DNA of 64,000 nt. It comes from DASWUZ01 sp036401375. GTDB lineage: Bacteria > Acidobacteriota > Terriglobia > Terriglobales > Acidobacteriaceae. The stretch is from positions 45,036 to 109,035 of the forward strand of contig DASWVB010000001.1 in NCBI GenBank assembly GCA_036401375.1. Reading direction: 5' to 3'. A program made the translations under genes and the position numbers. Below the pieces are notes generated by a model. The model was not told the origin of the DNA and did no database searches. It worked only from the letters and a program-made list of their open reading frames with translations. This document shows positions 60,010-64,000 of this stretch, piece by piece (the stretch's first letter is position 1; each line of letters starts with the position of its first letter).

Positions 60010-60143
60010 GTCGTCCTTTGGGCGTGTAGTCGGCATATCGGAGACTTTGCGTCCTGGCCTCGATTGGGAGCGACCACTTGTCGCAACTTTCAACCGACGC
60101 CGGACTCGATTCTTTAGTACCGCCAAGCCCATTTGTCAGGACT
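60010..60143. repeat. Island direct repeat, copy B (134 bp)
   Basis: Begins GTCGTCCTTTGGG and ends TTTGTCAGGACT; direct repeat of copy A 1.7 kb away. Contains a core copy (60043-60084) with the perfect hairpin GCGAC-CACTT-GTCGC (60070-60084), equivalent to the copy A hairpin but with different stem bases. Confidence 0.75.
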
Positions 60144-60155
60144 TAGCTTCTCTCC

Positions 60156-61118
60156 ATGATGAGAGCAGAACGCGATAATGACAGCATGGTCTCTGTCGAA
60201 TCATTGAACGTATCGCAGGATATGATCCGGTTGATCGTGGATGCCGTCTTTCCTAAGCGAAACATTGACTCCATGCGCGTTCTGGAGGGCGGGAAGACGA
60301 ACTCGAATATTCTGGTCCAGATAGAGGGGTACGACGACACCTTTGTCCTGAGGCAATACCGGCGCGGGTCAGAGGTCTGCCGCAAAGAACAGGCAATCTT
60401 GAAGGCTCTTCAAGGAAAGCTGCCTGTCCCGCAATTGATCGCTTCCTTCAGCTCAGAAGATGAGGCCGGAGTACCGTACCTGATCTATCGCTACGTGCCC
60501 GGGCAGACATTTCGTGAGATTCGCGAGGTCGGCTCACCGAGGGATATGGCCGAGGCCGCGTCTGCGATCGGGGGCCGCTTGTCCGTGCTGGCCAAGTCCG
60601 ATGCCTTCCCTTTGTCCGAGGATGGCCATTTCCGGTACGCCTTCGCGCTTAGCGATATCGATTCGCCTCTGATGCATGAGCGTCTTCATGGGGACGATTG
60701 GAATCTCCTGAAGGCGTTATATGAAAGGCATGGGGCGATGCTTCAAGAGCTCTCAAGTCATCAGGGGATCCGCCACGGGGACTTCAACCACGGGAACGTC
60801 GTGCTCCAGCAAAGGACGGGGACGTGGGAAGTTGCTGCGATCCTGGACTGGGAGCTTGCTGGAACCGGATCATCCTTGTGGGATGTGGCTCGCTTCACAT
60901 GCTACGAGAAAGAGGATTCGCGATTGTGGGAGGACGCCTTTTTCAAAGGAGTGCGCAAAAGCAGTGAGAAAGTGCCCAGCGACTGGCGCGAGCTGTTGCA
61001 TGCTCTAAACATCTTCAGCGCAGCCAAAAGTCTCGGCGATCCATCTGTGCGACCGACCTTTGTTTCAGATTTACGCAGACTCGTCCATGAAGGCCTACGC
61101 GGAAAGAGGATCGGATAG
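60156..61118 (+). CDS. Aminoglycoside phosphotransferase-family kinase
   Basis: 320 residues. Protein-kinase-like fold of the APH/choline-kinase group: RVLEGGKTNSNILVQI (nucleotide loop), FVLRQYRRG (Lys replaced by Arg or shifted), YLIYRYVPG hinge, catalytic HGDFNHGNVVLQ and metal-binding ILDWELAGTG. The substrate is unknown; such kinases phosphorylate antibiotics, choline or other small hydroxyl metabolites. ATG at 60156 begins MMRAERDND; an ATG at 60186 is possible. It lies directly after repeat B in the accessory island, with the third core repeat 69 bp behind it. Confidence 0.85.
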   Translation: MMRAERDNDSMVSVESLNVSQDMIRLIVDAVFPKRNIDSMRVLEGGKTNSNILVQIEGYDDTFVLRQYRRGSEVCRKEQAILKALQGKLPVPQLIASFSSEDEAGVPYLIYRYVPGQTFREIREVGSPRDMAEAASAIGGRLSVLAKSDAFPLSEDGHFRYAFALSDIDSPLMHERLHGDDWNLLKALYERHGAMLQELSSHQGIRHGDFNHGNVVLQQRTGTWEVAAILDWELAGTGSSLWDVARFTCYEKEDSRLWEDAFFKGVRKSSEKVPSDWRELLHALNIFSAAKSLGDPSVRPTFVSDLRRLVHEGLRGKRIG

Positions 61119-61186
61119 GAGAGCAGCTTGTTCTCAAGTCCTGATAAACGCGATTGCCTTAAGTGGGACGGAGAGTTGGCGCGTCT

Positions 61187-61230
61187 GACTTTGCGTCTTG
61201 GGTCGATGCGGAGCGGCCGTTTATTTGCTG
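61187..61230. repeat. Island core repeat, copy C
   Basis: GACTTTGCGTCTTGGGTCGATG, continuing GGAGCGGCCGTT to TTTGCTG: about 44 bp similar to the cores in repeats A and B and to B1. It is located after the APH-like gene, 270 bp before tRNA-Thr. Confidence 0.6.
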
Positions 61231-61402
61231 AGAATGTTACCTGGACAGGTTTGCTGCGGCGATGCGTCGCGAGGTCAAAGGTTCCATGCCGCCTAGACTT
61301 CGGCTGCGAGATCAAATGGCAGCATGGCCGTTGTCGCGAGAGGTTGATTGTCTCGACTACGCTAGTGGGTTACAAACAGCCCACTACCCTCCTGGGCGTG
61401 CG

Positions 61403-61431
61403 TTGCGATGAGGCTGGGGGTGTGGTAGCCT
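61403..61431 (+). promoter_or_regulatory. Weak candidate promoter of the tRNA cluster
   Basis: TTGCGA, 17-bp spacer, TAGCCT (61426-61431), 70 bp upstream of tRNA-Thr. The -10 is poor. Confidence 0.3.
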
Positions 61432-61501
61432 TTGGACTTGTGGTTTGCGTTCCTGGAGGAGCTTTTTTGCCTCTGAAACGCGGGCTGCGGGGCTGTTTCG
61501 G

Positions 61502-61577
<76 letters not shown>

Positions 61578-61751
61578 AAGTTCTCTGGTTTTCGCGTCAG
61601 TCTGGACATACCAGTTGCAAAGCAGGAGTAAGCGCGCCAAAGGCATTGCCCGCCGCAGTGACTCCCATCCAGCGTACCGTCTTGAGCCGGGTTTTTGCCC
61701 CGGGAGGCTTGCTGGTGCGTCGCTACCCGGGTAGCCGAGGCCTAAAGATGT

Positions 61752-61839
61752 GCACAGGTGGCCGAGCGGTTAATGGCAGCAGACTGTAAATCTGCCGCTC
61801 TTTGGAGCTACGGAGGTTCGAATCCTCCCCTGTGCACCA
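61752..61839 (+). tRNA. tRNA-Tyr (GTA)
   Basis: 88 nt class II tRNA with long variable arm. Acceptor GCACAGG/CCTGTGC, discriminator A, CCA encoded; anticodon stem GCAGA/TCTGC with loop CTGTAAA. Confidence 0.96.
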
Positions 61840-61969
61840 GTTTCGAAGCTAGCCTGCTGGGGCGGACGCATCGGTCTAGCGTTTAGCGGTGCGGCACGCA
61901 GTCAGGCGGCCCGTTCGTGCTTGAGTGCCCGTTGGTGGGTGTGGCGGTTGTGTTGTAGAGGATGGTGGC

Positions 61970-62180
61970 GTGAGGCGGATCGGGGACTCCACGCGGAGGT
62001 GGGTAGCGCTCCTGATGCTGGGGGTTCTAGCCATCCTGAACTGGAAGAGCCTGGATGCGGGCAGGACGCGCGACCTGGTCTGGGTCTTGCTGGGTGGATT
62101 TGGGCTTCGAATCCTGCTGAGTCCGGCCCGTTCGCGTTACGATGGAGTGGTAGAGCAAGAGGTTGGGCAAGAGAAGGAAC

Positions 62181-62185
<5 letters not shown>
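61970..62185 (+). CDS. Small predicted membrane protein between tRNA genes
   Basis: 71 residues from a GTG with GAGG upstream (frame open to 61925). Two hydrophobic segments: WVALLMLGVLAILNW and VWVLLGGFGLRILL. Its TGA lies in the first bases of tRNA-Thr(GGT), which is odd for a real gene. The family is not recognised. The hydrophobic pattern is the only support. Confidence 0.45.
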
Positions 62186-62256
<71 letters not shown>

Positions 62257-62355
62257 CAGATTTGAGGGCGTCCGGCAAGGGCGTCTGAGTTGAACGGGCT
62301 CTTCATCCAAGTCAGGCTGGTTGCAGCCTGCAGGATGGGCGAGCGCGGAAGATGA

Positions 62356-62430
62356 GCGGGAGTAACTCAGTGGTAGAGTCACAGCCTTCCAAGCTGTTGG
62401 TCGCGGGTCCGATTCCCGTCTCCCGCTCCA
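62356..62430 (+). tRNA. tRNA-Gly (TCC)
   Basis: 75 nt with CCA: acceptor GCGGGAG/CTCCCGC, anticodon stem CAGCC/AGCTG-like with loop containing TCC, T-loop TCCGATT. Shares its acceptor stem with tRNA-Gly(GCC) at 42576. Confidence 0.95.
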
Positions 62431-62514
62431 CTTTTCGATAGTCGCGAGTCTATCAAGTCAATGCAGGGAAGCGCGGCGTCTGTGCGCAGGAGCACGGCTG
62501 CGGGGTCGGAAAAC

Positions 62515-62823
62515 ATGTTTGAGCAGGCGATACTAGCGGTCGAGGACCAGCCGGTATTCGGCGAGGTGCAGCAGGCGTTGGAGCGGGTCTTCGCTCCGGC
62601 GGATGTGGGGAAGTTTCTTCGCCGTGTGGACAGGGCCCGGCTGCGGGTGCGCAACTTTGAAGGCATCCTGAAGCTTGGTCTGCTGGGTGAGAAGACGCCG
62701 TCGCAGTACGAGGCGCTGGGCAACTCGGACCGCGGGCAGGTGAGGGAGCAGTACCTGCGGCTGGTGGAGCAGGTTGCGCCCGAGCTGCGGGCGAAGTATC
62801 TGAAGGTATACGCGTATTACTGA
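62515..62823 (+). CDS. Conserved-looking hypothetical protein
   Basis: 102 residues from the ATG at 62515 (MFEQAILAVEDQPVFGEVQ); the frame is open to 62461. Predicted mostly helical, charged (RRVDRARLRVRNFEGILK). Not recognised. It lies between tRNA-Gly and the monooxygenase-like gene, in the position usually directly before tuf. Confidence 0.6.
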   Translation: MFEQAILAVEDQPVFGEVQQALERVFAPADVGKFLRRVDRARLRVRNFEGILKLGLLGEKTPSQYEALGNSDRGQVREQYLRLVEQVAPELRAKYLKVYAYY

Positions 62824-62872
62824 TCGCTTAGAGTTCCTTTCGGCAGAGGCGGTACCGGAAGACAGCCTGCAT

Positions 62873-63166
62873 ATGGTGGTGTGGGAGTTCCAGGTCAAGG
62901 CCGGCTGCGAGCAGCAGTTCATCGAGGCGTACGGCCCGCAGGGTGCGTGGGCGATGCTGTTTCGGCAGTCTCCCGGGTTTATGCAGGTGGAGTTGAAGCG
63001 GAGTTCAAGTGATGCTTTGCGCTTCTTCACCTTTGATCTGTGGGAGTCGAGTGTGGCTTATGAGAGCTTCTGCGAAAAGCACTCGGGAGCGTACGAGGTG
63101 CTCGATCGGAAGCTGGCAGGGTTGATGCAGTGGGAGCGGCGGGTGGGCGCGTTCCCGAGAGAGTAA
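62873..63166 (+). CDS. Antibiotic-biosynthesis monooxygenase (ABM)-like small protein
   Basis: 97 residues. MVVWEFQVKAGCEQQFIEAYGP, then SPGFMQVELKRSS and FDLWESSVAYESFCEKHSGAYEVL follow the dimeric alpha-beta barrel of ABM proteins (beta strand, helix, beta hairpin, W-E-S-x-x-A-Y/F motif). Members act as small oxygenases or in haem handling; the role here is unknown. It begins 50 bp after the previous gene and ends 70 bp before tuf. Confidence 0.75.
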   Translation: MVVWEFQVKAGCEQQFIEAYGPQGAWAMLFRQSPGFMQVELKRSSSDALRFFTFDLWESSVAYESFCEKHSGAYEVLDRKLAGLMQWERRVGAFPRE

Positions 63167-63236
63167 CGCGAGCCGCACGCGCAGGCGGCAGGGATAGGCG
63201 ACGGTAGCAAGGATCGATTGAAGAGGAGCAACTGAG

Positions 63237-64000
63237 ATGGCGAAGGAAAAGTTTGACCGGTCTAAGCCGCACGTGAATGTGGGAACGATCGGGCATATCG
63301 ATCACGGCAAGACTACGCTGACGGCGGCGATCACGAAGGTGTTGTCGAAGCATAATCCGAGAACTCGTTCCGGTCGTTCGATTCGATCGACAACGCTCCC
63401 GAGGAGCGGGAGCGCGGCATCACCATTGCGACGGCGCACGTCGAGTACGAGACGGCCAATCGTCATTATGCGCACGTCGACTGCCCCGGCCACGCCGATT
63501 ACATCAAGAACATGATCACCGGCGCGGCGCAGATGGATGGCGCGATCCTGGTGGTTGCGGCGACTGACGGCCCGATGCCGCAGACTAAGGAACATGTGCT
63601 GCTGGCGCGGCAGGTGGGCGTGCCTTACATCGTCGTGTTCCTGAACAAGTGCGATTCAGTGGACGATACGGAGCTGATCGACCTGGTCGAGATGGAAGTG
63701 CGCGAGCTGCTGTCGAAGTACAACTACCCGGGCGATGATGTGCCGGTGATTCGCGGCTCGGCGCTGGGCGCGTTGAACGGCGAGGCGCAGTGGGAGAAGA
63801 CGGTCGATGAGCTGATGGATGCGGTCGACAAGAATATTCCTCTGCCGGCGCGGGCGATCGACCAGCCGTTCCTGATGCCGATCGAGGATATCTTCTCGAT
63901 CTCGGGGCGCGGCACGGTGGTGACGGGCAGGATCGAGCGCGGCAAGATCAAGGTGGGCGAAGAGGCGGAGATCGTCGGCTTCCGCGACACGCGCAAGACG
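63237..64000 (+). pseudogene. tuf: Elongation factor Tu, frameshifted and truncated by the window end
   Basis: ATG preceded by GAAGAGGAG. Codons 1 to ~41 read MAKEKFDRSKPHVNVGTIGHIDHGKTTLTAAITKVLSKHNP (G1 motif GHIDHGKTT). After 63360 the frame breaks: the expected PKNSFRSFDSIDNAPEERERGIT continues only in the next frame (AAC at 63362 onward), consistent with one missing A in CCGAGAACTCG (63357-63367). The rest (CPGHADYIKNM, VVAATDGPMPQT, FLNKCD) is intact and open to 64000. Either this copy is broken, a sequencing error is present, or recoding occurs. Elongation factor Tu delivers aminoacyl-tRNA and is essential, so another copy would be needed if the shift is real. Confidence 0.9.

Larger units (their letters stand above)
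59849..60155. other. Intergenic region (307 bp) between island genes
   Basis: No gene. It holds core repeat copy B1 (59945-59988) and repeat B with core copy B2. Probable promoters of the flanking divergent genes cannot be resolved by eye. Confidence 0.6.

Noticed and set aside
58289..61230. Integron cassette array interpretation of the island repeats
   Set aside because: I cannot find matched RYYYAAC and GTTRRRY core sites at the repeat ends and no integrase is visible; kept only as a hypothesis to test.

Overview
This 64-kb, GC-rich window looks like a chromosomal segment from an acidobacterium of the Terriglobia (Granulicella/Edaphobacter/Terriglobus-like). The evidence is two proteins with the VWFA-related domain typical of Acidobacteria plus a VWA-less relative, dense short-spaced operons with ATGA-type overlaps, and several genes of a kind common in that group (DUF2382 stress proteins, a sorbosone-dehydrogenase-like protein, very long InfB and NusA). 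The species assignment is inference; no rRNA gene is present.

Layout. 0-10.5 kb is housekeeping: a 5'-truncated TPR protein and a dGTPase-like gene (+), then a minus-strand block for phosphatidylethanolamine synthesis (psd-pssA) ending in a cysteine-less ASADH-like gene, preceded by rimI, tsaB, mce and nfo. Divergent nagA faces a convergent N-acetylglucosamine-kinase-type gene. 10.7-14.6 kb is a TetR-controlled DevBCA/MacB-like exporter with a clear palindromic operator. 14.6-22 kb is a signalling set: hybrid histidine kinase, HPt protein, PleD-like GGDEF response regulator and a membrane GGDEF/EAL protein, that is, a phosphorelay aimed at cyclic di-GMP. 22.2-24.7 kb holds a secreted dienelactone-hydrolase-like enzyme and a secreted PA14 protein. 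24.8-31.2 kb is the rimP-nusA-infB operon with a promoter and a terminator-like hairpin in its leader. 31.2-34.6 kb has a tandem-repeat intergenic region and a copper P-type ATPase.

34.7-42.3 kb is a glycan cluster: a polytopic membrane protein on the minus strand and, on the plus strand, GT2, a GT62/Anp1-like (fungal mannan-polymerase family) enzyme, GT2, GT4, an FkbM methyltransferase and an ALG11-like GT4. It abuts a tRNA-Gly/tRNA-Cys operon. 42.8-50 kb has an orphan ABC ATPase, a response regulator, a second tRNA-Cys and a stress module of three DUF2382 proteins, an OmpA-type anchor and a manganese catalase. 50-58 kb carries GT2 plus flippase, two VWFA proteins, a sorbosone-dehydrogenase-like protein and an unknown anchored protein.

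58.2-61.3 kb is an accessory island directly upstream of a tRNA cluster. It contains a 91-aa double zinc-motif protein, a 334-aa protein that I read as an unusual GIY-YIG-like nuclease, and an APH-type kinase, separated by a 135-bp direct repeat and a four-copy ~44-bp core repeat. The window ends with tRNA-Thr(TGT), Tyr(GTA), Thr(GGT), Gly(TCC) and tuf, the same gene association as the E. coli thrU-tyrU-glyT-thrT-tufB locus. This tuf copy has an apparent 1-nt deletion.

The most unusual items are: (1) six dispersed hairpins of the form CCCA-stem-TGGGGCACC with compensatory stem changes, (2) the 58-61 kb repeat-bounded island with the GIY-YIG-like protein, (3) the GT62/ALG11-like glycan cluster, and (4) the frameshifted tuf.
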